The notes below the pieces were generated by a model. It worked only from the letters and a program-made list of their open reading frames with translations, was not told the origin of the DNA and did not search any database. Positions 7,930 to 13,547 of a stretch of DNA of 14,973 nt are shown here, one piece after another. This stretch comes from Kiritimatiellia bacterium. GTDB taxonomy: Bacteria; Verrucomicrobiota; Kiritimatiellia; RFP12; UBA1067. Both the position numbers and the translations under genes were made by a program. The stretch spans positions 1 through 14,973 of the forward strand of contig JAFYQC010000323.1 in NCBI GenBank assembly GCA_017547265.1. The letters run 5' to 3'. Numbering within the stretch: position 1 is the stretch's first letter; each line of letters starts with the position of its first letter.

Positions 7930-7970
7930 TTGCCAAGGCGAAAGCAAGTATGGTATAATACGGACGTATT
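7930..7970 (+). promoter_or_regulatory. relB promoter with overlapping palindrome
   Basis: TTGCCA (7930-7935), an 18-nt spacer and an extended -10 TGGTATAAT (TATAAT 7954-7959) form a strong promoter with an expected start near 7966. AATACG-GA-CGTATT (7957-7970) is a perfect 6-bp inverted repeat covering the end of the -10 and the start site. That is where a RelB-type ribbon-helix-helix antitoxin would be expected to autorepress. Confidence 0.65.
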
Positions 7971-8000
7971 TAAAACAACTACATAACGAAGGTGGAGTGC

Positions 8001-8318
8001 ATGAACCAGGCATTGTTGCAAGTAAGGGTTGACAGAGGTCTCAAGGAAGAGACTGCTGCCATCTATGACGCAATTGGCATTGACCTGCCTACGGCGATAA
8101 GGATGTTTCTCAAGAGAACGGTTATGGTTGGCGGTCTTCCCTTTGAAGGGAAGCTGGTCATAAAAGACAACGCGGCGCGGAGAGCCTTTGTCTCAATGCG
8201 CCAGAAAGTCGAAGCAGCGCAAGAGGACGAGCCTTCGCTCGATGAGATAAACGAATACATCTCTTCAGTTCGCCGGAGCAGAAAGTCGGCCGGAACAACG
8301 GCGAGGCGGCAAGCATGA
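8001..8318 (+). CDS. RelB/DinJ family antitoxin
   Basis: The protein has 105 residues. ATG 8001 has GAAGGTGG just upstream; the in-frame GTG at 7992 lies inside that ribosome binding site and is rejected. The N-terminal ribbon-helix-helix (LLQVRVDRGLKEETAAIYDAIGIDLPTAIRMFLKRTVMVGGLPF) is characteristic of the RelB/DinJ antitoxin family, which binds DNA through the strand around residues 5-10. The charged C-terminal half (residues 55-105) would wrap the toxin. The gene overlaps the PIN toxin gene by ATGA (8315-8318), giving translational coupling. It is probably autoregulated through the palindrome at 7957-7970. RelB/DinJ antitoxins commonly pair with RelE/YafQ toxins, so a PIN partner is a less usual combination. 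The cassette is flanked by DUF2235 copies on both sides. Confidence 0.85.
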   Translation: MNQALLQVRVDRGLKEETAAIYDAIGIDLPTAIRMFLKRTVMVGGLPFEGKLVIKDNAARRAFVSMRQKVEAAQEDEPSLDEINEYISSVRRSRKSAGTTARRQA

Positions 8319-8722
8319 TAAAAGCCGTCATAGATACGAATGTCCTTGTGTCTGCATTCTGGACTCCAAACAGGCGGTCGCCAACCGTGCGGATTGCCGA
8401 TGCCATCACGAAGGACTTGTTCACGCCCCTGTATTCACCGCAGATGATAGTGGAGTACCGCGAGGTATTATCCCGCTCAAAGTTCGCTTTCTCAGAAGAT
8501 GAAGTTCATAACCTCGTCGATCACATTGTCACGCATGGCGAGTTGGTAGAACCGACGGATTCCGCCGACCATTTCCCGGACCCGGACGACAAGGTGTTCT
8601 TCTGTACGGTCTTGGCCGCCAGTGCAGACAATCCGTTTCTGGTGACAGGCAACGCGAAGCACTATCCACCAGCCGACTTTATCGTCAGTCCAGCCGAATT
8701 CTGCGACATACTTGGCATCTGA
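8315..8722 (+). CDS. PIN-domain ribonuclease toxin
   Basis: The protein has 135 residues, the usual size for the PIN_3 family of putative toxins. The acidic residues expected of a PIN nuclease are present: Asp7 in AVIDTNVLVSAF, Glu47 in MIVEYREVLSR, and Asp89/91/92 in PDPDDKVFF. FLVTGNAKHYP (109-119) is the family's usual fourth motif, in which Asn113 stands where many PIN proteins have Asp. PIN toxins are metal-dependent ribonucleases that cleave tRNA, rRNA or mRNA; the target here is not predictable. It is translated from the overlap with the antitoxin gene and followed directly by a hairpin terminator. No truncation is visible, so the pair appears functional. Confidence 0.87.
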   Translation: MIKAVIDTNVLVSAFWTPNRRSPTVRIADAITKDLFTPLYSPQMIVEYREVLSRSKFAFSEDEVHNLVDHIVTHGELVEPTDSADHFPDPDDKVFFCTVLAASADNPFLVTGNAKHYPPADFIVSPAEFCDILGI

Positions 8723-8752
8723 ATCGGCGGGGATAAGAAGCGTCGATTTTTT
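8723..8752 (+). terminator. Intrinsic terminator of the relB-PIN pair
   Basis: ATCGGCG (8723-8729) pairs with CGTCGAT (8741-8747), a 7-bp stem with one G-U pair, around an 11-nt loop, and is followed by a run of six T (8747-8752). It begins at the base after the toxin stop codon. Confidence 0.6.
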
Positions 8753-8756
8753 CGGG

Positions 8757-8853
8757 ATGAATCTCTTTTCTTCGAGGGTACGGGTCAGGGTGTCGCGGGC
8801 AAGATAACGAACGTGACGCGGCTGCGCGATCTTTGCGTAGAGGATGCGCGGCA
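8757..8853 (+). pseudogene. 5' fragment of a DUF2235 gene copy
   Basis: ATGAATCTC is followed by TTTTCTTCGAGGGTACGGG, matching the start of the full copy at 6997 except for a 4-nt deletion (TGCC) that breaks the frame. The shifted frame then reads FFEGTGQGVAGKITNV and on to CVEDAR. Similarity stops abruptly at GCGCGGCA (8846-8853). Only about 35 codons remain, so it cannot encode the hydrolase. It separates the toxin-antitoxin cassette from the ORF6N cassette. Confidence 0.75.
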
Positions 8854-8912
8854 GTTTAGGTGGTTCTGATAGTGCTTGACACTGAATTTCGTATAGACGG
8901 CGGACGCGGTTT

Positions 8913-8924
8913 TATGGTATTATA
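8913..8924 (+). promoter_or_regulatory. Extended -10 promoter upstream of the ORF6N leader
   Basis: TATGGTATTATA differs by one base from the TATGGTATAATA found at the relB and argJ promoters. The -10 would be TATTAT (8918-8923) with a TGG extension, and transcription is expected near 8930. No good -35 lies 16-18 nt upstream; a TTGACA at 8876 is too far away to pair with it. Confidence 0.5.
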
Positions 8925-9250
8925 TGGCTGCTCTCCGGAATTGAACTCCGTGGCGACGGAGGTACGAACGGGAGCCATGAACACCGTGGGTTGAAACCGG
9001 CATAGTCCTGCTGAGAACGGATCGAAAAGCCTGAAGGGTGGGCGGACGGTTCTGGAGGGGGCGTTGACGTCGGGAACCACGGCGGCCGATTTGGAGCGTG
9101 AGGAGGAGGCTTCCTCCGCGGGCTTGAGCGCAAGGATGCGCGGCCTAAGCGTCGTCGGCATCTGGCGAGGCATCGCCTATTCCGAAAATGCGCCGTAGGC
9201 GTATTGTACCCTGTGACCGGCGTTCGGTCGCGCAATGCGCCGGCACATGC
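8924..9250 (+). ncRNA. Candidate structured leader RNA or ncRNA before the ORF6N operon
   Basis: This non-coding stretch has stops in all frames. It holds a series of local stems: ATGGCT/AGCCAT (8924/8973) enclosing CTCCGT-GGCG-ACGGAG (8946-8961); GGAGGA-GGCT-TCCTCC (9102-9117); GCTT/AAGC enclosing GCGC/GCGC (9122-9150); GGCGA-GGCA-TCGCC (9164-9177); AATGCGCC-GTA-GGCGTATT (9187-9205); and GACCG-GCGTT-CGGTC (9215-9229). A second AATGCGCC at 9234-9241 could compete for GGCGTATT, and CCGGCG/CGCCGG (9217/9238) competes with the GACCG stem, so two alternative folds exist just before the ribosome binding site at 9256. I do not recognise a known riboswitch, RNase P, tmRNA, SRP or 6S pattern. It could be a cis-regulatory leader or an independent RNA. 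The 5' boundary is uncertain, since ATGGCT lies partly upstream of the expected start site. Confidence 0.4.
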
Positions 9251-9268
9251 AAAATAAGGAATAGGACT

Positions 9269-9835
9269 ATGAAGAAACAAGCGCAACAGCAGGCGATAGA
9301 CATCGCCGCCGTTCAATCCCGCATGCTCACGATTCGCAATCAGCAGGTGCTGCTCGACCGCGATGTCGCCGCGCTGTATGGTGTTGAGACAAAGGCGCTC
9401 AACCAAGCCGTCAAGCGCAATGCTGAGAAATTCCCCGAAGGATACATTCTGAAGATGACGGACGAAGAATGTTCAAGGTCACAAATTGTTACCTTGAACG
9501 GGGGCAGGGGATCTAATCTGAAATACCGCCCTTGCGCATTTACCGAGCGAGGGCTCTACATGCTTGCGACCGTGTTGAAGAGCACACGTGCAACGAAAGC
9601 GACCTTGGCTATCATCGAGACCTATGCCCAGGTTCGTTCGATGGTCCGCGACATGGAGGCGATCCAAACGGAGAAGGCGGGATCGCCGGAACAGGCGAAT
9701 ATGCTGACGCGCGCAGGACACAAGCTTGCGGGGCTCATCGGCGACAATCTCTCAACCGTGTCGCGGAAGACGACGATAGAGCTGAATCTCGCGCTGCTTA
9801 AGATCACGCACGAAGTCGCAAAGGGAAAGGAGTGA
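9269..9835 (+). CDS. ORF6N-domain DNA-binding protein (phage antirepressor-like)
   Basis: The protein has 188 residues. ATG 9269 is chosen because AAGGA (9256-9260) precedes it by 8 nt; an in-frame upstream start at 9188 lies inside the hairpin region and has no ribosome binding site. Residues about 15-125 match ORF6N (PF10543): MLTIRNQQVLLDRDVAALYG, TKALNQAVKRNAEKFPEGYI, then a variable segment ending in YRPCAFTERGLYMLATVLKS. The family occurs in phage antirepressors and as single regulators in Bacteroidota and related chromosomes, where it is thought to bind DNA. The C-terminal helical part (130-188) is unassigned. It is the first gene of a tightly packed four-gene operon; its stop overlaps a GTG/ATG of the next gene. 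A regulatory role for the cassette is inferred from position. Its 17-nt start context recurs before the fourth gene. Confidence 0.82.
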   Translation: MKKQAQQQAIDIAAVQSRMLTIRNQQVLLDRDVAALYGVETKALNQAVKRNAEKFPEGYILKMTDEECSRSQIVTLNGGRGSNLKYRPCAFTERGLYMLATVLKSTRATKATLAIIETYAQVRSMVRDMEAIQTEKAGSPEQANMLTRAGHKLAGLIGDNLSTVSRKTTIELNLALLKITHEVAKGKE

Positions 9836-9840
9836 TGGAT

Positions 9841-11034
9841 ATGATATGGTTTGGAGAAGAAGCCGAGGCCCTGCGTAAGCAGCTAGAGAAACTGTTCAAG
9901 CGGATAGTGGTTCGCATCGTCGACTTCCAGAACGACTGGGATGGTTGCGATCCAATCTGGCGTTTCTGTTGGCAGAACCGAAGGGGAGGATGGCACAAGA
10001 CTCAGATATCTTATTACAACGGCGTGTACTTCGTCGTAAACTGGGGCGAGAGTCGATATCGGGATTTCTGGATATGGGAGATTAAACCTGGCGAGTTCTG
10101 TAGAGAACGCGACAATGGATCGCATGACCATAATCCTTGGCCTCGGGTTGACCAACTGGAGGATATGCTTGCCTGGCTCGATATAGTCGAGAAAGATTGG
10201 ATGTATGTCTGTCGGAAGGTCGAAAAAGAGTGGCCGAACAACAGACGCAACGGATTTGTGCCGCGTGCCGTTGTCCACCTCTATGTACCGAATTTCCCAC
10301 GTCAGGATAAGCTGGCCGGGGAAGAGACAGTACGAAAATTCTGCGAGCTTGTCGAGGGTAAGTATTATTCACCGAGCTGCGAGATGGAAGGCCGGTTCTT
10401 CCGTAAGAACATGACGGCTGGAAATTATCTTGAGTTGGTTCGAATTGGTCTTGAGGCAACTGTAGATGCCGAACGACTCACGGATCGTCCGATGACAGGC
10501 GAGGACTATTACAAGATGAATGGATACAACCGTTCGTCTGGGAGTATCTTGGGTGTTCCCCGTGATTCGCCAGCGGAGTTCCGCAAGTGGATCAAGGAGG
10601 AGAAGCCGTATGGTTGGCATGACGGAGGGCATCAGTTCTGGATTGGCCCCGGGCGGATTCATCTGAGTGTCCATCTTGAGAAGCCGCAAGGGCAAGAAAA
10701 AGATCAGTACAAGGTCACGCTATCGGCGTGTTTTGCATGGACGGCCTACAACTTGGCAAGAATGGCGGTTGCATTCCGCGAAAATGGGATAGATGTCTAT
10801 CTTCACGATTACGAGAATATAAGGAAAGCGCTCTTGGCCGAGGACGATCTTGCAATTGTCGAGCGTGGTGGCGACACCCGCTATGCCGGTCATAACGGAG
10901 CGTTTGAGTCAATCTGGCTTTCCGAGATCGGGAGCCGCTATGCGACATTGAAGGAATTTGTAAGGTGGAAGCCTCTGCCGATGCTGCGTCCGCGAGAGCA
11001 TAGATATAATCCGATAGTCAAGGAAAGGATCTGA
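9841..11034 (+). CDS. Unrecognised 397-aa cytoplasmic protein of the ORF6N operon
   Basis: I do not recognise this family. ATG 9841 lies 8 nt after AAAGGAG (9826-9832); ATG 9835 (overlapping the upstream TGA) and GTG 9832 are alternatives that add two or three residues. No signal peptide or membrane segment is visible. The N-terminal third is unusually aromatic, with many Trp and Tyr residues (NDWDGCDPIWRFCWQNRRGGW, then YYNGVYFVVNWGESRYRDFWIWE), suggesting a compact beta-rich domain. The centre contains WHDGGHQFWIGPGRIHLSVHLE, and a later segment (ARMAVAFRENGIDVYLHDYE) looks like an alpha/beta unit. No nuclease, kinase or helicase motif is evident. Base composition is lower in GC than argJ (for example 28 of 60 bases at 10501-10560), consistent with acquired DNA. 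It follows the ORF6N gene and is followed after one base by a small membrane-protein gene, so the products may act together. Confidence 0.75.
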   Translation: MIWFGEEAEALRKQLEKLFKRIVVRIVDFQNDWDGCDPIWRFCWQNRRGGWHKTQISYYNGVYFVVNWGESRYRDFWIWEIKPGEFCRERDNGSHDHNPWPRVDQLEDMLAWLDIVEKDWMYVCRKVEKEWPNNRRNGFVPRAVVHLYVPNFPRQDKLAGEETVRKFCELVEGKYYSPSCEMEGRFFRKNMTAGNYLELVRIGLEATVDAERLTDRPMTGEDYYKMNGYNRSSGSILGVPRDSPAEFRKWIKEEKPYGWHDGGHQFWIGPGRIHLSVHLEKPQGQEKDQYKVTLSACFAWTAYNLARMAVAFRENGIDVYLHDYENIRKALLAEDDLAIVERGGDTRYAGHNGAFESIWLSEIGSRYATLKEFVRWKPLPMLRPREHRYNPIVKERI

Positions 11035-11035
11035 C

Positions 11036-11254
11036 ATGCTAAACCAGAAGCAGATAATCCGAGCCAATCATTGCCGACAGGGATGTGTCATCCCTGTCGG
11101 ATGGGTGGTAGAAAGCGTTCTATTGATTCTGCTCGTTTGTGCTGTCCGCGATCTGTCCGTTAATGTGGCGCGAATTGCAAGGACGATGGAGCTGCTGGAG
11201 AAACCTACGACGGCCTATAGGGAGGGGGCTGAGCATGACAACAAAGAGGAATAG
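11036..11254 (+). CDS. Small single-pass membrane protein, 72 aa
   Basis: ATG 11036 follows the upstream stop by one base and has a strong ribosome binding site (AAGGAAAGGA, 11020-11029). Residues about 19-38 (VIPVGWVVESVLLILLVCAV) form one hydrophobic helix; a basic and then acidic tail follows (RDLSVNVARIARTMELLEK, ending DNKEE). The family is not recognised. Size and topology resemble phage-type accessory membrane proteins, but nothing specific supports a holin or spanin. The codons around residues 13-22 carry a perfect 12-bp inverted repeat, so the mRNA here folds strongly. The frame ends 4 nt before the next start codon, fitting an operon. Coding is supported by spacing, ribosome binding site and membrane helix, not by homology. 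Confidence 0.6.
   Translation: MLNQKQIIRANHCRQGCVIPVGWVVESVLLILLVCAVRDLSVNVARIARTMELLEKPTTAYREGAEHDNKEE
11074..11122 (+). repeat. Perfect 12-bp palindrome plus a second small hairpin inside the operon
   Basis: CCGACAGGGATG (11074-11085) and CATCCCTGTCGG (11089-11100) are exact reverse complements with a TGT loop. Nine bases further, TAGAA and TTCTA (11109-11122) form another 5-bp stem around AGCG. No T-run follows, so this is not a standard terminator. It could be an mRNA processing or attenuation site, or a protein-binding site. Confidence 0.7.
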
Positions 11255-11258
11255 GACT

Positions 11259-11807
11259 ATGAAAGAGAGATCGGATGAGCTGCAGATGAGGGTTGCGAAA
11301 GAATGCTGTTTGCTGTATGACGGTGCGGAGAGTGCATGCTGGGCATGTGGACCGGGATGGGATGGACCGCTAGAGAAACTGTCATATAAGCTGGAGGCAC
11401 TTAACGTCCAGTTGTACGATCGGTGGAAGGTAAGGGTCGTCGCAGAGCAGATCAAGGAGAAATTCGGAACGCTTCGGTTTTACTTTGGCTGCCTTGTCGA
11501 TGGGAGTGGCGAGCCGACTCGGGAACAGGAGGTCTTGTTGCGGTATGCTGAAAACTTCGCGTCTGAACATGTGCGCAAGGCCGAAGAAGAGTGCTACGGC
11601 GTTTGCGAAGAGTGTGGAGCCTCGATTGGCACGAGCGAGTCTCCTCGCTGTTGTACTTTGGGATGGTACCGATATCTTTGTCGAGGTTGTGCAACGCGGC
11701 ATGAAGAGGGTTTCCCACCTGCCAGATATGAAATGAACGGCAAGTTTTATGAGGGAGACAAGGAGATACCTTCTCCATTTAAATCCAAGAGCACAAGAAA
11801 GAAATGA
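11259..11807 (+). CDS. Zinc-ribbon hypothetical protein of the ORF6N operon, 182 aa
   Basis: ATG 11259 is chosen because GAGGA (11246-11250) precedes it and the upstream gene ends at 11254; the longer frame from 11139 overlaps that gene. Residues 58-76 (VRVVAEQIKEKFGTLRFYF) match the I-K-E-K-F/Y-G-T-L-R-F-Y core of a widespread, unnamed family of phage-associated and accessory-region proteins. Cys116 and Cys119 (CEEC) with Cys141 and Cys144 (CRGC) form a probable zinc ribbon, also usual for that family. An N-terminal Cys-rich segment (CWACGPGW) precedes the core. No membrane segment is seen. Function is unknown; nucleic-acid or protein binding is suggested by the zinc ribbon only. It is the last gene of the operon and is followed by a hairpin after 2 nt. 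Confidence 0.75.
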   Translation: MKERSDELQMRVAKECCLLYDGAESACWACGPGWDGPLEKLSYKLEALNVQLYDRWKVRVVAEQIKEKFGTLRFYFGCLVDGSGEPTREQEVLLRYAENFASEHVRKAEEECYGVCEECGASIGTSESPRCCTLGWYRYLCRGCATRHEEGFPPARYEMNGKFYEGDKEIPSPFKSKSTRKK

Positions 11808-11809
11808 CG

Positions 11810-11829
11810 ATGCCCCTTGCGGTGGGCAT
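11810..11829 (+). terminator. Hairpin after the ORF6N operon (terminator-like)
   Basis: ATGCCC (11810-11815) and GGGCAT (11824-11829) pair perfectly around an 8-nt loop, starting 2 nt after the last stop codon. No T-tract follows, so termination is possible but not certain. Confidence 0.4.
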
Positions 11830-11840
11830 GCTGCTCGAAC

Positions 11841-11912
11841 GTCGCGGGAAAGATAACGAACGTGACGCGGCTACGCGATATTTGCGTGGACGATGCGCGG
11901 CAGAAGCTGCAC
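11841..11912 (+). pseudogene. Internal 5' fragment of a DUF2235 gene copy
   Basis: GTCGCGGGAAAGATAACGAA and what follows match codons 14-38 of the full copy (VAGKITNVTRLRD, then CVDDARQKLH) almost exactly. The match begins abruptly and has no start codon. It ends at CTGCACC, where it joins a different repeat (CCGCCTTTAGCGG) and meets a TAG at 11919. CTGCACC also occurs at 13684 beside the related repeat, suggesting that a microhomology deletion formed this junction. Confidence 0.7.
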
Positions 11913-11955
11913 CGCCTTTAGCGGCTCATCCTTTCTGTCGCCGGGAAGGTATGCG
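11911..11955. repeat. Hairpin repeat E, copy 1
   Basis: CCGCCTTTAGCGG followed by CTCATCC, TCTGTCG, CCGGG and TATGCGC words resembles 13701-13745. The CCGC/GCGG stem is preserved in both copies. The copy is diverged and only about 45 nt long. The rest of the gap (11956-11989) shows nothing I recognise. Confidence 0.45.
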
Positions 11956-11989
11956 CTGTTGTTGCGGCGGCGACTATTAGGAATTTAGC

Positions 11990-12024
11990 AATCCCCTATT
12001 AAGGAAAATCCCGAATAGGGGATT
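11990..12024. promoter_or_regulatory. 11-bp perfect inverted repeat upstream of the ATPase gene
   Basis: AATCCCCTATT (11990-12000) and AATAGGGGATT (12014-12024) are exact reverse complements separated by 13 nt. The repeat ends 9 nt before the predicted -35, so it may be an operator. It could also form an RNA hairpin on a transcript coming from upstream. Confidence 0.6.
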
Positions 12025-12033
12025 ATATTGTGA

Positions 12034-12063
12034 TTGACCATGCTTCATGAATTTTGATATCAT
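12034..12063 (+). promoter_or_regulatory. Promoter of the AAA ATPase gene
   Basis: TTGACC (12034-12039), an 18-nt spacer and TATCAT (12058-12063) give near-consensus elements. Transcription would start near 12070 and leave a leader of about 23 nt containing the AAGGAG ribosome binding site. Confidence 0.5.
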
Positions 12064-12092
12064 TTCCGTGTCGCCTGGGAAAGGAGTCGAAG

Positions 12093-13535
12093 ATGTTTTT
12101 TGGTCGTGAGGATCAGATTGCACAACTAGAATCCCTGTGGGGCAAGCGCGTGTCGTCGCTTGTTACCTGCCGAGGGCGGCGTCGTGTTGGCAAGAGCACG
12201 CTCGTGGAGGAGTTTGCCAGGCGGTCAGATGCGAGATTCATCAAGATTGAGGGGGTTCGGCCAGAAAGCAAAACGACCGCTGCAGACGAGCTTCGCGCGT
12301 TTGCGCGGCAATTGGCTAGGCAGTCGAACGCCGAGAAGACCCCGCCAGAAGACTGGTATTCTGCGTTTGGCGTCCTTGACGGGGTGATTTCAGACAAGGA
12401 GCGTACGGTTGTCCTTCTGGACGAGGTGTCTTGGCTCGCATACGGTGATGACACCTTCGCTGATTACCTCAAGATTGCATGGGACAATATCCTGAAGAAG
12501 CACAATCGTCTTATACTTGTTGTCTGCGGCAGCGTTTCAAGTTGGATTAAGGACAATATCATCGGCAATCGCGCGTACGTGGGGCGTAGGTCGCTGGATA
12601 TGGTCGTGCCGGAACTTCCACTTCGCGAATGCGTAAAGTTCTGGGGAAAGGCGGCGAGGAGGATAGACATACGCGAGATCATTGACGTGCTTTCCGTTAC
12701 GGGCGGCATTCCTCGCTACCTTGAGGAGGTCAATCCGAGGTTGTCTGCAGAGGAAAACATTCGGAGACTGGCCTTTCGTCCGAATGGCGTCCTTCGGGAG
12801 GATTTTGACGAAATGTTCAATGACGTTATTACGTCAAAGCCAAAGTTTACGGCTCGAGTCCTTAAGAGTCTGGTTGAGGGTCCGAAAAGCTGTGCCGAAG
12901 TCGCAAAGACGCTTGGTATAGGGAAGGGCGGTGCTGTTTCGGATGCAATGTCGGTTTTGGAGGAGTCGGGTTTTGTTTCGCATGAATGTTCCATAAATCC
13001 CGAAACGGGCGCAGAACTTCGCGAACGGCGATATCGTCTGCGCGACAACTACGCGAGGTTCTACCTCAAGTATGTCGAACCGCAAAAGTCCGTCATAGAC
13101 GAGGGGGCGTTCGAGTTCGCGTCGTTGAGGGAGTTTGACGGGCTGGATGCTGTCATGGGTTTGGCGTTCGAGAATCTTGTGGTCAACAACTACAGGGAAA
13201 TTATCCCTCATCTGCATCTTTCAGGAAGTCTGGTCATGTCGGCTGGGCCATATCGTCGGAAAGCCACAAATGGGAAGAACGGCAGGAGAGGGTGTCAGGT
13301 TGATCTTTTGATCCAGACTCGGCGAGCTTTGTGCTTTGTGGAAGTCAAGCGCCAAGGCGAGATCGGACGTGAAGTGATAGACCAGGTGGACAGTCAAGTT
13401 CGTGCAGTTGTGCGTCCTCGCGGTGTCTCGGCAAAGACGGCGCTCGTATATTATGGGCATCTGTCTCCAGTCGCGGCAGCCGATGGGTATTTTGATGCAA
13501 TTATTCCAGTTTCGAAATTGCTTGGCCTTGAATGA
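12093..13535 (+). CDS. AAA-type ATPase with C-terminal DUF234 nuclease-like domain
   Basis: The protein has 480 residues. ATG 12093 lies 6 nt after AAGGAG (12081-12086) and opens with MFFGREDQIAQL, the usual start of this family; a longer frame from 12054 would begin inside the promoter. Walker A is GRRRVGKST (28-36) and Walker B VVLLDE (106-111), with a sensor-like CGSVSSWI (145-152). Residues about 255-315 form a winged-helix region (CAEVAKTLGIGKGGAVSDAM). The C-terminal DUF234 part carries Asp404 in CQVDLLI and Glu417-x-Lys419 in CFVEVKR, the pattern of a PD-(D/E)xK fold. Such single-gene ATPases are abundant in Bacteroidota, PVC bacteria and archaea; their role is poorly defined, with mobile-element or defence links proposed. 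The gene stands alone, has its own promoter and inverted repeat, and is bracketed by DUF2235 fragments. No damage is visible. Confidence 0.88.
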   Translation: MFFGREDQIAQLESLWGKRVSSLVTCRGRRRVGKSTLVEEFARRSDARFIKIEGVRPESKTTAADELRAFARQLARQSNAEKTPPEDWYSAFGVLDGVISDKERTVVLLDEVSWLAYGDDTFADYLKIAWDNILKKHNRLILVVCGSVSSWIKDNIIGNRAYVGRRSLDMVVPELPLRECVKFWGKAARRIDIREIIDVLSVTGGIPRYLEEVNPRLSAEENIRRLAFRPNGVLREDFDEMFNDVITSKPKFTARVLKSLVEGPKSCAEVAKTLGIGKGGAVSDAMSVLEESGFVSHECSINPETGAELRERRYRLRDNYARFYLKYVEPQKSVIDEGAFEFASLREFDGLDAVMGLAFENLVVNNYREIIPHLHLSGSLVMSAGPYRRKATNGKNGRRGCQVDLLIQTRRALCFVEVKRQGEIGREVIDQVDSQVRAVVRPRGVSAKTALVYYGHLSPVAAADGYFDAIIPVSKLLGLE

Positions 13536-13547
13536 TGAATTGAGGGG

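Noticed and set aside
8876..8881. TTGACA as a -35 element for the 8918 -10
   Set aside because: The spacing is 36 nt, about twice the usable distance, and no -10-like hexamer lies 16-18 nt downstream.
9011..9016. CTGAGA word suggesting a TPP riboswitch before the ORF6N gene
   Set aside because: The second conserved TPP block (ACCTGAT-type with its partner stem) is absent and the gene is not linked to thiamine.
8924..9250. Known large RNAs (tmRNA, RNase P RNA, SRP RNA, 6S RNA)
   Set aside because: None of their conserved sequence blocks was recognised, so it is kept only as an unassigned candidate.
11139..11258. Upstream extension of the zinc-ribbon gene from 11139
   Set aside because: It would overlap most of the small membrane protein gene; ATG 11259 has a good ribosome binding site and sits 4 nt after that gene.
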